From contig NZ_CP070506.1 of NCBI RefSeq assembly GCF_016925675.1, positions 5,888,501-5,952,500 of the forward strand: a DNA stretch of 64,000 nt, in the 5' to 3' direction. Made by a program: the position numbers and the translations under genes. Shown piece after piece: positions 35,999 through 45,078 of this stretch (the first letter of the stretch is position 1; each line of letters begins with the position of its first letter). The notes under the pieces are model-generated. The model saw only the letters and a program-made list of their open reading frames with translations, was not told the DNA's origin and ran no database searches. The stretch comes from Pseudomonas hygromyciniae (GTDB taxonomy: Bacteria > Pseudomonadota > Gammaproteobacteria > Pseudomonadales > Pseudomonadaceae).

Positions 35999-38284
35999 TT
36001 AAAGCGACGAGTATTTCTTGCGCAGACGCTGACGGATCAGCTCGGCGAGGGTGTTCATGATGAAAGTGAACAGCAGCAGCACCAGCGCCGAGAGGAACAG
36101 CACACGGTAGTGACTGCCGCCCACTTCCGACTCGGGCATTTCCACAGCGACGTTGGCTGCGAGCGTTCGCAGGCCTTCGAACAGGTTCATTTCCATGACC
36201 GGGGTGTTGCCCGTGGCCATCAACACGATCATGGTTTCACCCACCGCACGGCCCATGCCGATCATCAGCGCCGAGAAAATCCCCGGGCTGGCAGTCAGCA
36301 ATACCACGCGGGTCATGGTCTGCCATGGCGTAGCGCCCAGGGCCAGGGAACCCAGGGTCAGGCCACGCGGCACGCTGAACACGGCGTCTTCGGCGATGGA
36401 GTAGATGTTCGGGATCACCGCAAAACCCATGGCCAGGCCGACCACCAGGGCGTTGCGCTGGTCGTAAGTGATGCCAAGGTCGTGGGAAATCCACATGCGC
36501 ATGTCGCCACCGAAGAACCAGGTTTCCAGGTACGGGCTCATGTACAGCGAGAGCCAGCCCACAAACAGGATCACCGGGATCAGGATCGCGCTTTCCCAAC
36601 CATCCGGAACCCGCAGGCGGATCGACTCAGGCAGGCGGCTGAAGATGAAACCAGCCAGCAGGATGCCAATGGGCAACAACATCAGCAGGCTGAAAATCCC
36701 CGGCAAGTGCCCTTCGACATACGGCGCCAGGAACAGGCCGGCGAAGAAGCCGAGGATCACCGTGGGCATCGCTTCCATCAGTTCGATCACCGGCTTGACC
36801 TTGCGGCGCAGGCTCGGGGCCATGAAGTAAGCGGTATAGATAGCCGCGGCGATGGCCAGTGGGGCAGCCAGCAGCATGGCGTAGAACGCGGCCTTGAGCG
36901 TACCGAAAGTCAGTGGCGCCAGGCTCATCTTGGGTTCGAAGTCGCTGTTGGCGGCGGTCGATTGCCAGACGTATTTAGGCTCGTCGTAGTTTTCGTACCA
37001 GACCTTGCTCCACAACGCGCTCCAGGACACTTCCGGGTGCGGGTTGTCGAGCCCCAGCGGCTGCAGCTTGCCGCCGGCTTCGACGATCACACGGTTGGCC
37101 CGTGGCGACATGCCGAAGATGCCCTGGCCTTCGACCACCGGGTCGACCAGCAAGGTACGGTGCGCGGTGCTGTGGAACACCCCGAACTTGCCGGAGGCAT
37201 CCAGGGCGACGAAGCCTTTGCGACGCTCTTCGGCGGTGATTTCAACGATAGGCGTGGTGCCCATCTGGAAGGTGCGGATCTGCTTGAAACGTTGCTCGCC
37301 ATCCGGGTCGCGGGCCATGAACCACTGGGCCAGGCCGCCCTTGGAGCTACCGACGATCAACGAGATGCCGCCCACCAGCTGGGTGCTGGCGGTGATTTCG
37401 GCGTTGCCATCTTCCAACAATTTGTAGCGACCGTTGAGGCTGTTGTCCCGCAGGCTGAACACATCGGCCAGGGCGCGACCGTTGATCACATACAGCCATT
37501 GCTGGCGCGGATCGACGAAGATCGCTTTCACAGGCTCAGTCATTTGCGGCAGTTCGATACGCTTCTGCTCGCTGACGACTTCGCCGGTCATCATGTTTTC
37601 TTCGCGGCTCACCGACAGCACGTTCAGGTGCGAACCGGCAGAACCGGCAACAACCAGCGAGCTGTCAGTGGCATTCAGGGCCACATGCTCCAGCGGTCGA
37701 CCGGCCTCGTCGAGCACCATCGGCGTTTCACCGTAGGGGTATTCGATCTCGGGCGAAATGGTCTTCTTGCCGTCCGGGTAGGTCACTTTATAGGAGTGAC
37801 GGAACACCAGGGACTGGCCATTGGACAGGCCGAGGATCACCAGCGGGCTGCCGGGCTGGTCTTCACCAAGGGACACCACGCTGGCGCCGGCTGGCAGGGC
37901 CAGGTCGACACGCTTGAGTTCAGCCCCGGTATCGACACTGAAGAACAATGCCTGGCCCTTGTCGGAAACCCGCATGGCGACCTGGTTCTGTTCTTCCATC
38001 GAGATCAGCAACGGCTTGCCGGCATCCTGCATCCAGGCAGGAGTCAGGGCCTCATCCTTGGTCAGGCTGGCACCCTGGAACAGCGGCGCGACCACATAGG
38101 CCAGGAAGAAGAAAATCAGGGTGATAGCGGCGAGGACGGCAAGACCGCCGACCAGCACGTACCAACGGGTCAGGCGATCCTTGAGCGCGCGGATGCGGCG
38201 CTTGCGTTGCAGCTCAGGCGTATTGAAGTCAATGCGCTTGGGGGGAGAAGTCGTCGTCATGGTGGAATTGGCCAGATCATTCAT
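35999..38284 (-). CDS. pstC: Phosphate ABC transporter permease PstC, enlarged form
   Basis: Second permease subunit of the phosphate importer. At 761 residues it far exceeds E. coli PstC (319). After a first helix (about residues 45-68) lies a predicted periplasmic region of some 380 residues with repeated short beta-strand patterns (VVSLGEDQPGSPLVILGLSN, HVALNATDSSLVVAGSAG) reminiscent of a beta-propeller. The permease core begins near residue 455 (LTFGTLKAAFYAMLLAAPLAI) with the EAA motif LGSLALGATPWQTM. ATG 38284 is favoured by AGGG seven bases upstream. A Pho box precedes it. Confidence 0.92.
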   Translation of the reverse strand: MNDLANSTMTTTSPPKRIDFNTPELQRKRRIRALKDRLTRWYVLVGGLAVLAAITLIFFFLAYVVAPLFQGASLTKDEALTPAWMQDAGKPLLISMEEQNQVAMRVSDKGQALFFSVDTGAELKRVDLALPAGASVVSLGEDQPGSPLVILGLSNGQSLVFRHSYKVTYPDGKKTISPEIEYPYGETPMVLDEAGRPLEHVALNATDSSLVVAGSAGSHLNVLSVSREENMMTGEVVSEQKRIELPQMTEPVKAIFVDPRQQWLYVINGRALADVFSLRDNSLNGRYKLLEDGNAEITASTQLVGGISLIVGSSKGGLAQWFMARDPDGEQRFKQIRTFQMGTTPIVEITAEERRKGFVALDASGKFGVFHSTAHRTLLVDPVVEGQGIFGMSPRANRVIVEAGGKLQPLGLDNPHPEVSWSALWSKVWYENYDEPKYVWQSTAANSDFEPKMSLAPLTFGTLKAAFYAMLLAAPLAIAAAIYTAYFMAPSLRRKVKPVIELMEAMPTVILGFFAGLFLAPYVEGHLPGIFSLLMLLPIGILLAGFIFSRLPESIRLRVPDGWESAILIPVILFVGWLSLYMSPYLETWFFGGDMRMWISHDLGITYDQRNALVVGLAMGFAVIPNIYSIAEDAVFSVPRGLTLGSLALGATPWQTMTRVVLLTASPGIFSALMIGMGRAVGETMIVLMATGNTPVMEMNLFEGLRTLAANVAVEMPESEVGGSHYRVLFLSALVLLLFTFIMNTLAELIRQRLRKKYSSL

Positions 38285-38306
38285 GCGCACACCCTAGCGA
38301 TCCTGT

Positions 38307-38324
38307 ATGACAGAAAGATGACAA
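38307..38324 (-). promoter_or_regulatory. Pho box upstream of pstC
   Basis: On the minus strand TTGTCATCTTTCTGTCAT gives half-sites TTGTCAT (6/7) and CTGTCAT (7/7) with a 4-bp spacer. It is 22 bp before the pstC start, so pstCAB-phoU can be induced by PhoB independently of pstS. Confidence 0.88.
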
Positions 38325-38389
38325 TGCAGTGACGCAAAAAATCCGCCGCGTAGCAGCGCTAGCAGCGGACCGAAAAATTAGGGATTTCT

Positions 38390-38486
38390 GTAGGAGCGAG
38401 CTTGCTCGCGAAAAACGTCAAGGCACCGCGTTGATCCAGAACGGCGCGTTATCGTTAACGCCTTTCGCGAGCAAGCTCGCTCCTAC
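38390..38486. repeat. REP pair between pstS and pstC
   Basis: GTAGGAGCGAGCTTGCTC (38390 on) faces TTCGCGAGCAAGCTCGCTCC (38464 on). It sits between the pstS terminator and the pstC Pho box. Confidence 0.9.
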
Positions 38487-38488
38487 AG

Positions 38489-38510
38489 AAAAGGCCGGTT
38501 TTGCCCGGCC
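38489..38510 (-). terminator. Intrinsic terminator after pstS
   Basis: On the minus strand GGCCGG, GCAAAA, CCGGCC, then TTTT, within 30 bp of the pstS stop. It would separate pstS from pstC transcription, leaving pstC to its own promoter. Confidence 0.8.
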
Positions 38511-38517
38511 CCGTAGC

Positions 38518-39501
38518 TTATTTGCCTTCTTTCAGACCCAGATCAGCCAGGGTCTTTTCGACCACTTTAGCTGGCAGTGGGATGTAGCCGTCTTTCACTA
38601 CAACTTCCTGGCCCTGTTTGGACAGAACCAGTTTCACGAACTCGGCTTCCAGCGGGGCCAGAGGCTTGTTCGGGGCTTTGTTGATGTACACGTAGAGGAA
38701 GCGCGACAGCGGGTACTTGCCGTTCAGGGCGTTCTCTTCGGTGTCTTCGACGAACTCGCCGCCTTCTTTCTTGGCCAGGGCCACGGTTTTCACGCTGGCA
38801 GTCTTGTAGCCGATGCCCGAGTAACCGATACCGTTGAGCGAAGAGCTGATGGACTGCACGACCGAAGCCGAGCCTGGCTGTTCGTTGACGTTCGGCTTGT
38901 AGTCACCTTTGCACAGGGCTTCTTCCTTGAAGTAGCCGTAGGTGCCGGATACCGAGTTACGACCGAACAGTTGCACCGGCTTGTTGGCCAGGTCACCGGT
39001 CACACCCAGGTCGCCCCAGGTCTTGACGTCCGCCTTGGCACCGCAAAGACGCGTCGACGAGAACACGGCATCCACTTGAGCCATGGTCAGGTGCTTGATC
39101 GGGTTGTCTTTGTGTACGAATACAGCCAGGGCGTCCACGGCCACCGGGATAGCAGTCGGCTTGTAGCCGTACTTCTGCTCGAAAGCCTGCAGTTCGTTGT
39201 CCTTCATTTTGCGGCTCATCGGGCCCAGGTTAGCGGTGCCTTCGGTGAGTGCAGGCGGCGCGGTGGAAGAACCGGCGGCTTGAATCTGGATGTTGACGTT
39301 CGGGTATTCTTTTTTGTAGTTCTCGGCCCACAGAGTCATCAGGTTGGCCAGAGTATCGGAGCCGACACTGGACAGGTTGCCCGACACACCAGAGGTCTTG
39401 GTGTAGGGCTTGATCGCAGGGTCAACAGCGGCGACCGCGTTGGCAGTGGCTACGCCAGCAGCGACAAAAGTCATTGCCGCCATCAAACGCTTCAGTTTCA
39501 T
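38518..39501 (-). CDS. pstS: Phosphate-binding protein PstS
   Basis: Periplasmic high-affinity phosphate receptor of the Pst importer. It has 327 residues, with a signal peptide to about residue 24 ([16 protein letters not shown]). Phosphate-contacting stretches are seen: [16 protein letters not shown] and [23 protein letters not shown], then [13 protein letters not shown]. This is the longer pseudomonad type of PstS rather than the E. coli type. A Pho box is 79 bp upstream and an intrinsic terminator follows, so it forms its own unit ahead of pstCAB-phoU. Confidence 0.96.
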   Translation of the reverse strand: MKLKRLMAAMTFVAAGVATANAVAAVDPAIKPYTKTSGVSGNLSSVGSDTLANLMTLWAENYKKEYPNVNIQIQAAGSSTAPPALTEGTANLGPMSRKMKDNELQAFEQKYGYKPTAIPVAVDALAVFVHKDNPIKHLTMAQVDAVFSSTRLCGAKADVKTWGDLGVTGDLANKPVQLFGRNSVSGTYGYFKEEALCKGDYKPNVNEQPGSASVVQSISSSLNGIGYSGIGYKTASVKTVALAKKEGGEFVEDTEENALNGKYPLSRFLYVYINKAPNKPLAPLEAEFVKLVLSKQGQEVVVKDGYIPLPAKVVEKTLADLGLKEGK

Positions 39502-39579
39502 GCCTTACTCCTAGCAGATAGGGATAGTTGGATCGGGGCCAAGTATCGGTAGGCCGTGTGAACACTCTATGTCTGGAAT

Positions 39580-39597
39580 ATGACAGTTAGATGAAAG
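39580..39597 (-). promoter_or_regulatory. Pho box upstream of pstS
   Basis: On the minus strand CTTTCATCTAACTGTCAT gives half-sites CTTTCAT (6/7) and CTGTCAT (7/7) with a 4-bp spacer, 79 bp before the pstS start. Confidence 0.87.
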
Positions 39598-39732
39598 GCC
39601 AGTATTGGCAGGAAAAGCAGATGCGGGAGGGAAGCTGAGTAAATGCGGGGACGAAGCGAGCAATTGCGTTGATTCAGAAACACACCGTAATCGTTGCAAG
39701 CACCGGCCTGGCGGCAATGGGGTCTTGGACGC

Positions 39733-39755
39733 CATCGCCGGCAAGCCGGCTCCTA
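39733..39755. repeat. Single REP unit
   Basis: ATCGCCGGCAAGCCGGCTCC and its end TAC form a solitary copy of the GTAGGAGCCGGCTTGCCGGCGAT variant, just after the MFS gene stop. Confidence 0.7.
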
Positions 39756-39772
39756 CAGGGGACTTGCCAGGT

Positions 39773-41062
39773 TCAGCGCCCGCGTTTCCACAGGTATGCA
39801 CCCACCAGCATCCCCATGGTGCAGATCACCGCCACGTAATACGCCGGGCCCATGGGGCTTTCTTTCATCAGCAGGGATACCACCAGCGGCGTCAGACCAC
39901 CGAACACGGCGTAGGCGACGTTGTAGGAAAACGACAGGCCGCTGAAGCGCACCACCGGCGGGAACGCCTTGACCATCACGTAGGGCACTACGCCGACCAC
40001 GCCGACGAACAGGCCGGTGAGGGTGTACAGCGGGAACAGCCAGTCCGGGTGGTCCAGCAGGCTGTGATACAGCGTCCATGAGGTCGCGAACAGCAACGCG
40101 CAACCGGCGATCAGTACGCGCCCGGCGCCGAAACGGTCAGCCAGTGCGCCGGAGAGGATGCAGCCCAGGCTCAGGGTGACGATCGCCAGGCTGTTGGCCT
40201 GCAACGAGACCGTCGGGCTGAAGTGATAGATAGTCTGCAGCACGGTCGGGGTCATCAGGATCACGACAACGATGCCCGCCGACAGCAGCCAGGTCAGCAG
40301 CATCGACAGCACGATGGCGCCACGGTGGTCACGCAGGACCGCGCGCAATGGCAGCTCGGCGGCCAGGGTCTTGCGCTGCTGCATCTCGGCGAAGATCGGG
40401 GTTTCGTGCAACCAGCGGCGCAGGTACACCGAAAACAGGCCGAACACACCGCCCAACAGGAACGGGATCCGCCAGGCGTAATCCGACACCTGCTCCGGGG
40501 TGTACAGCGTGTTGATCGCGGTGGCCACCAGCGAACCCAGGAGGATCCCGGCGGTCAGGCCGCTGGTCAGGGTGCCGCAGGCGTAGCCGATATGCCGTGG
40601 TGGTACGTGCTCGGACACAAACACCCACGCCCCCGGCACTTCGCCACCAATCGCTGCGCCCTGAATCACGCGCATCAGCAGCAACAGGATCGGTGCCCAC
40701 AGGCCAATCTGCGCGTACGTCGGCAACAGGCCCATGATCAGGGTCGGTACGGCCATCATGAAGATGCTCAAGGTGAACATCTTCTTGCGCCCCAGCAGGT
40801 CGCCGAAGTGCGCCATGATGATCCCGCCCAGCGGACGCGCCAGGTAGCCGGCAGCAAAGATGCCGAAGGTCTGCATCAGGCGCAGCCATTCGGGCATGTC
40901 GGCAGGGAAGAACAGCTTCCCGACCACAGTGGCGAAGAACACGAAGATGATGAAGTCGTAGAACTCCAACGCGCCGCCCAGGGCGGACAGCGACAGGGTC
41001 TTGTAATCGTTGCGGTTCAGCGGTCGTGCGGGCGGCGCAATGCTTGAAGGCACTGTGGTCAT
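39773..41062 (-). CDS. MFS transporter, metabolite:H+ symporter type
   Basis: A 429-residue inner-membrane transporter with about twelve helices. The first-loop signature GGIIMAHFGDLLGRKKMF and the equivalent in the second half (GALADRFGAGRVL) place it in the major facilitator superfamily. The N-terminal LGGALEFYDFIIFVFFA is typical of the MHS subfamily, which carries organic acids, proline betaine or similar solutes with protons. An orthologue follows pstS in P. aeruginosa. The substrate is not known. Confidence 0.88.
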   Translation of the reverse strand: MTTVPSSIAPPARPLNRNDYKTLSLSALGGALEFYDFIIFVFFATVVGKLFFPADMPEWLRLMQTFGIFAAGYLARPLGGIIMAHFGDLLGRKKMFTLSIFMMAVPTLIMGLLPTYAQIGLWAPILLLLMRVIQGAAIGGEVPGAWVFVSEHVPPRHIGYACGTLTSGLTAGILLGSLVATAINTLYTPEQVSDYAWRIPFLLGGVFGLFSVYLRRWLHETPIFAEMQQRKTLAAELPLRAVLRDHRGAIVLSMLLTWLLSAGIVVVILMTPTVLQTIYHFSPTVSLQANSLAIVTLSLGCILSGALADRFGAGRVLIAGCALLFATSWTLYHSLLDHPDWLFPLYTLTGLFVGVVGVVPYVMVKAFPPVVRFSGLSFSYNVAYAVFGGLTPLVVSLLMKESPMGPAYYVAVICTMGMLVGAYLWKRGR

Positions 41063-41191
41063 GGCAAGGCTTCTCTTATTAGGTCAGATCAGGAATCCGC
41101 AACAGCGTGGGTTTGCGCCTGGCAGGTCCGGCAAGATAACAAATTGCCCGGAAAAGCACAGTCCAAACACCTGCAGTGCGGTTGGCGCCGA

Positions 41192-41342
41192 CTCGCAAAG
41201 TCACCCCCTTGCGAGGCCCGCCTGTTCCCTCTTCGAATTATTGTCGGGGACCGAAAACTCCAGCAAATACTGGGGTGCAGGATTCAAAAGAAACAATGGT
41301 CAAACCCCTCAAGTTGCATGACTGTTTTGGCCATTTTTTTGA
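41192..41342 (+). ncRNA. Candidate small RNA in the 554-bp gap upstream of the thioesterase gene
   Basis: No convincing gene is seen in 41063-41616. Within it, on the plus strand, lie three folds: CTCGCAA/TTGCGAG (41192-41215), CTCCAG/CTGGGG (41258-41275), and ATGGTCAAA/TTTGGCCAT (41296-41334) followed at once by seven T (41334-41340), which looks like an intrinsic terminator with a long loop and no gene upstream on that strand. Promoter and conservation are unknown. Confidence 0.25.
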
Positions 41343-41616
41343 CGCATGTAAAGCCATGTAGATAGATGTACAAAATGCAGACCCGGTGGTCGTCGTGCAG
41401 GCTATCGACCGATATACTGCCTGCCTTGCACCGGCATATCAGTGGAAGTTGCGCGAAAACGTCGTTGGCACCGGCCAGCCGATTTCGCAGAGTTTCCCTT
41501 AAGGCGCCTTTCGAAAAACGTGACGAACGTAGTATGTTCGGGGCTGAATCGTTTTTCCAAGACGGCTATTCACCGATTACATAGTCCAAGAGTCACGGGT
41601 CAGAGGCACCCCCGGC

Positions 41617-42021
41617 ATGATCGAACTCGAACAAGAAGATCCTATCCCGCAAGGCGATCTCGCCCTGCAAATCACCGCACTCCCCCGTGAAACCAACGGT
41701 TTCGGCGATATTTTCGGCGGCTGGCTGGTAGCGCAGATGGACCTGGCCGGCACGGCAATGGCCAGCAAGGTCGCCGGCGGCCGTGTGGCTACCGTGGCGA
41801 TCGATCGCATGGCTTTCCTGGTTCCAGTGGCGGTGGGCGCGCAGTTGTCCTTCTACACCCAGGCCCTGGAAATCGGCCGCAGCTCGATCCAGATGATGGT
41901 CGAAGTGTGGAGCGATGACCCGCTGTCCAGCGAATGGCGCAAAGTCACCGAGGCGGTGTTTGTGTTCGTCGCCATTGATGGCAGCGGCCGCACCCGCTCG
42001 GTTCCGTCGCGGGCGCGTTAA
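41617..42021 (+). CDS. Acyl-CoA thioesterase, YciA-like hotdog fold
   Basis: A 134-residue single hotdog-domain thioesterase. The YciA/BFIT-type core is visible: FGDIFGGWLVAQMDLAGTAMASKVAGGRVATVAIDRMAFLVPV, including the catalytic Asp in MDLAG. It hydrolyses acyl-CoA to free acid and CoA and preferred chain length is not predictable. It is a single-gene unit, 56 bp upstream of the mutarotase on the same strand, with which it may be co-transcribed. Confidence 0.88.
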   Translation: MIELEQEDPIPQGDLALQITALPRETNGFGDIFGGWLVAQMDLAGTAMASKVAGGRVATVAIDRMAFLVPVAVGAQLSFYTQALEIGRSSIQMMVEVWSDDPLSSEWRKVTEAVFVFVAIDGSGRTRSVPSRAR

Positions 42022-42077
42022 ACCACGCGGCGGTTTGGCGGTCCATTGCCCATTGCCTGTCATTAAGAGAGCCTTGT

Positions 42078-42965
42078 ATGCCTACGCCCCACCTTGAAAC
42101 CGTGAAAATGGATGAGCTGGACTGCTGGCGCATCCGCCACAACGGCGCCGAAGTGCTGGTGGCCCAACAGGGCGCGCACGTCTTCAGTTACCAGCCGGCC
42201 GCTGCAAAACCGGTGATCTGGCCCAACGACAAGGCGGTCTTCAAGCAAGGCAAAGGCATCCGTACGGGCGTGCCGGTGTGCTGGCCGTGGTTTGGTGTGT
42301 TCGAGCGCAATCCACAAAGTGTCAAGGCGATGCGCCAGAGCGATCAGCCGGCCGGCGCCCATGGTTTTGCGCGAACGGCTAACTGGACCCTGGTCGGCGT
42401 CGAAGACAATCGGGTTGAGCTGGCACTCATTGCGCCGGCTGGCGGCTTCCCTGGCTGGCCGCATCAGGTCGATCTGAAAATGAGCCTGCTGCTCGACGAC
42501 CAGTTGCATATCCACCTGACCAGCCACAACCGCGGCACCGACACTGTGACCATCAGCCAGGCGCTGCACAGCTACTTCGCCGTCAGCGACGTGCGCAAGG
42601 TGCAGGTCGAAGGCCTGGATGGGCTGGACTATATCGATACCGCCGACGGCTGGGTGACCAGGCAACAGGCTGGGCCGCTGCACTTTCGCGCCGAGACCGA
42701 CCGTATCTACCTCGATACGCCTGCACAGCTGAACATTATCGATAAAGACTGGCAGCGTCAGATCCAGCTCACCAGCGAGGGGTCAAAATCGACCGTGATC
42801 TGGAACCCATGGACCGAGCGGGCCAAGGCTTTCGATGATATGGCCGACGACGGCTGGCAGGGCATGCTGTGCATCGAGACGGCCAATGTGCTGGACGATG
42901 TGGTGATGCTGGCACCGGGTGCGAGCCACACCATGGGCGTGAGCATCACCAGCCTGCCCCTGTAA
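42078..42965 (+). CDS. D-hexose-6-phosphate mutarotase (YeaD-like)
   Basis: A 295-residue aldose 1-epimerase-like protein. Family motifs include IRTGVPVCWPWFG, AGAHGFARTANW with the catalytic His region, and VWNPWTERAKAFDDM near the C terminus. It is expected to interconvert alpha and beta anomers of glucose 6-phosphate. AAGAGAG precedes ATG 42078. It is convergent with the DUF3299 gene across a small hairpin. Confidence 0.9.
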   Translation: MPTPHLETVKMDELDCWRIRHNGAEVLVAQQGAHVFSYQPAAAKPVIWPNDKAVFKQGKGIRTGVPVCWPWFGVFERNPQSVKAMRQSDQPAGAHGFARTANWTLVGVEDNRVELALIAPAGGFPGWPHQVDLKMSLLLDDQLHIHLTSHNRGTDTVTISQALHSYFAVSDVRKVQVEGLDGLDYIDTADGWVTRQQAGPLHFRAETDRIYLDTPAQLNIIDKDWQRQIQLTSEGSKSTVIWNPWTERAKAFDDMADDGWQGMLCIETANVLDDVVMLAPGASHTMGVSITSLPL

Positions 42966-42977
42966 CCCAATCGAAAT

Positions 42978-42999
42978 GTGGGAGCACGCCCGCTCCCAC
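42978..42999. repeat. Short REP-like hairpin
   Basis: GTGGGAGC and GCTCCCAC around ACGCCC, between convergent genes. It may act as a weak terminator. Confidence 0.65.
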
Positions 43000-43019
43000 A
43001 AGGGGTTTTGTGGCGCTGG

Positions 43020-43556
43020 TTACAGATCCGACTCCTTCACCACCCGCACCACCCCCGCATCCAGCGCATACGCCGCATCCGCCAGGTCGTTGTTGACCGT
43101 CTCCACCTTCAACGTGCCGGTGACCCACAGCGGTGTGTAGATATCATCGAGCTTCAAGCCCTTGGGATAACGCACCAACACCAACTGGTTTGGCGGTGGC
43201 GGCGGCACGTGAATGCAGGCCCCCGGGTAAGGCACCAGGAAAAACAGGGTGCTGCGACCCTTGGCGTCGGTTTCCAATGGCACCGGGTAGCCACCCAGGC
43301 GGATGTGTTTGCCATTCATGGCGGCCACGGTCTTGGTCGAATACATCACGGCCGGCAAGCCCTTGCTCTGCTTCAAGCCACCTTTTTCGGTAAAGGTGCC
43401 CAGGGCTTCAGGGGAGTTGTGGTCGATATCCGGCATTTGTTCGAGGGCCTTCTGATCCGACTTGGGCATCAGTTCCAGCCAATCGGTTTCCGGCAGCTCA
43501 GCGGCGTGGGCCAGACTTGAACCCAGCAAAAGGACAATCAACAGGAGGCGGCGCAT
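43020..43556 (-). CDS. DUF3299 exported protein
   Basis: A 178-residue protein with a signal peptide (MRRLLLIVLLLGSSLAHAAE). The mature part has the DUF3299 hallmarks ...IRLGGYPVPLE, LVPYPGACIHVPPPPPNQLVLV and PLWVTGTL. Family members are periplasmic or lipoprotein-like and often lie near ABC-type export genes, but function is unknown. ATG 43556 was chosen over an in-frame TTG at 43571, as the signal peptide starts cleanly there. Confidence 0.85.
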   Translation of the reverse strand: MRRLLLIVLLLGSSLAHAAELPETDWLELMPKSDQKALEQMPDIDHNSPEALGTFTEKGGLKQSKGLPAVMYSTKTVAAMNGKHIRLGGYPVPLETDAKGRSTLFFLVPYPGACIHVPPPPPNQLVLVRYPKGLKLDDIYTPLWVTGTLKVETVNNDLADAAYALDAGVVRVVKESDL

Positions 43557-43634
43557 GAAGGGGCTCGGCAAATAAATACAGTGCCGGCATTCTAGCCCTC
43601 TGCGCCTGCGCAGCGCAGAGGGCTTGTCGCTAAA

Positions 43635-43880
43635 TCATTTCTTTTTCAGCAGACCGTAGATCACCAGCAACACAATGGCACCGACCAACGCGCCAATGAA
43701 ACCCGCGCCCTGGCCTGCCTGGTAGATACCCAGCGCCTGGCCGCCATAGGTCGCCGCCAGGGAGCCGGCGATACCCAGCAGGATGGTCATGATCCAGCCC
43801 ATGCTGTCGTCGCCTGGTTTCAGGAAACGCGCCAGCAGGCCGACGATCAAACCGATAAAGATGGTCCCAATGATACCCAT
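43635..43880 (-). CDS. GlsB/YeaQ/YmgE family small membrane protein
   Basis: An 81-residue inner-membrane protein with three hydrophobic segments (residues about 2-18, 28-46 and 55-77) and the Gly-rich pattern of the transglycosylase-associated (GlsB/YeaQ/YmgE) family. Members are induced by general stress. Biochemical role unknown. It stands alone, 63 bp upstream of the DUF3299 gene on the same strand. Confidence 0.88.
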   Translation of the reverse strand: MGIIGTIFIGLIVGLLARFLKPGDDSMGWIMTILLGIAGSLAATYGGQALGIYQAGQGAGFIGALVGAIVLLVIYGLLKKK

Positions 43881-43980
43881 GGCATTTCCCTCTGAATGAA
43901 AGTTAGCTGAAGCCTAGTCAGACTTTGGCATCCTGCAATCAGAGGATGGCGGTCACCAATGGTTCCCGCCAGCCCGTGGG

Positions 43981-45066
43981 TTATTGCGCTGCGATCAGCG
44001 CCTGCACTTTGGCAATCTGCGCGTCGAGTGTCGCGCGGTCCTTGCAACGCAAGTTGGCGTGACCGACTTTGCGCCCGGCCTTGAAGGCCTTGCCATAGTG
44101 ATGCAGATGGCAGTCATCAATCGCAATGACCTGTTCCACCGGCGGCACCACGCCAATGAAGTTGAGCATCGCGCTCTCGCCGACCTTGGCCGTGGAACCC
44201 AGTGGCAAGCCCGCTACCGCCCGCAGGTGGTTTTCGAACTGGCTGCACTCGGCGCCTTCGGTGGTCCAGTGCCCGGAGTTGTGCACGCGCGGGGCGATTT
44301 CGTTGGCCTTGAGGCCACCGTCGACTTCAAAGAACTCGAATGCCATCACGCCGACATAATCCAGTTGCTTGAGCACTCGGCTGGAATAGTCTTCGGCCAA
44401 GGCCTGCAACGGGTGATCGGTGCTGGCCACGGACAGCTTGAGGATGCCGCTGTCGTGGGTGTTGTGCACCAACGGATAGAAGCGGGTTTCGCCATCACGG
44501 GCACGTACGGCCACCAGCGAGACTTCACCGGTGAACGGCACGAAGCCTTCCAACAGGCAGGCGACGCTGCCCAGCTCGGCGAACGTACCGACCACATCGG
44601 CTTCGGTACGCAGCACTTTCTGGCCCTTGCCGTCATAACCCAGGGTGCGGGTTTTCAGCACTGCCGGCAGGCCGATGCTGGCGACGGCGGCGTCCAGGTC
44701 TGCCTGGGACTGGATATCGGCGAACGCCGGGGTCGGAATGCCCAGGTCCTTGAACATGCTCTTTTCGAACCAGCGGTCGCGGGCGATGCGCAGCGCTTCG
44801 GCGCTCGGGTACACCGGCACGAATTGCGACAGGAACGCCACGGTCTCAGCCGGCACGCTTTCGAACTCGAAGGTCACCAGGTCGACTTCATCGGCCAGTT
44901 GGCGCAAGTGGTCCGGGTCGCTGTAGTCAGCCCGCAGGTGTTCACCCAGGGCCGCCGCACAGGCGTCCGGCGCCGGATCAAGAAACGCGAAGTTCATCCC
45001 CAGCGGAGTACCCGCCAAGGCCAGCATGCGACCCAGTTGGCCGCCACCGATTACACCGATTTTCAT
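43981..45066 (-). CDS. purK: N5-carboxyaminoimidazole ribonucleotide synthase
   Basis: ATP-grasp enzyme converting AIR and bicarbonate to N5-CAIR in purine synthesis. It has 361 residues. The N terminus is MKIGVIGGGQLGRMLALAG. The ATP-grasp core includes PAVLKTRTLGYDGKGQ and the metal site NEIAPRVHNSGHWT. It starts 12 bp after purE, the conserved purEK operon. ATG 45066 is used rather than TTG one codon upstream. Confidence 0.96.
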   Translation of the reverse strand: MKIGVIGGGQLGRMLALAGTPLGMNFAFLDPAPDACAAALGEHLRADYSDPDHLRQLADEVDLVTFEFESVPAETVAFLSQFVPVYPSAEALRIARDRWFEKSMFKDLGIPTPAFADIQSQADLDAAVASIGLPAVLKTRTLGYDGKGQKVLRTEADVVGTFAELGSVACLLEGFVPFTGEVSLVAVRARDGETRFYPLVHNTHDSGILKLSVASTDHPLQALAEDYSSRVLKQLDYVGVMAFEFFEVDGGLKANEIAPRVHNSGHWTTEGAECSQFENHLRAVAGLPLGSTAKVGESAMLNFIGVVPPVEQVIAIDDCHLHHYGKAFKAGRKVGHANLRCKDRATLDAQIAKVQALIAAQ

Positions 45067-45078
45067 CAATCAACAACC

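Noticed and set aside
35183..38332. A 1049-codon open frame antisense to pstC and pstA
   Set aside because: High-GC shadow frame, rich in His, Gln and Arg, without any domain or ribosome-binding site. The opposite strand has clear pst genes.
41010..41584. Small open frames of 60-103 codons in the gap before the thioesterase gene
   Set aside because: They overlap each other in different frames, have no good start signals and no recognisable sequence.
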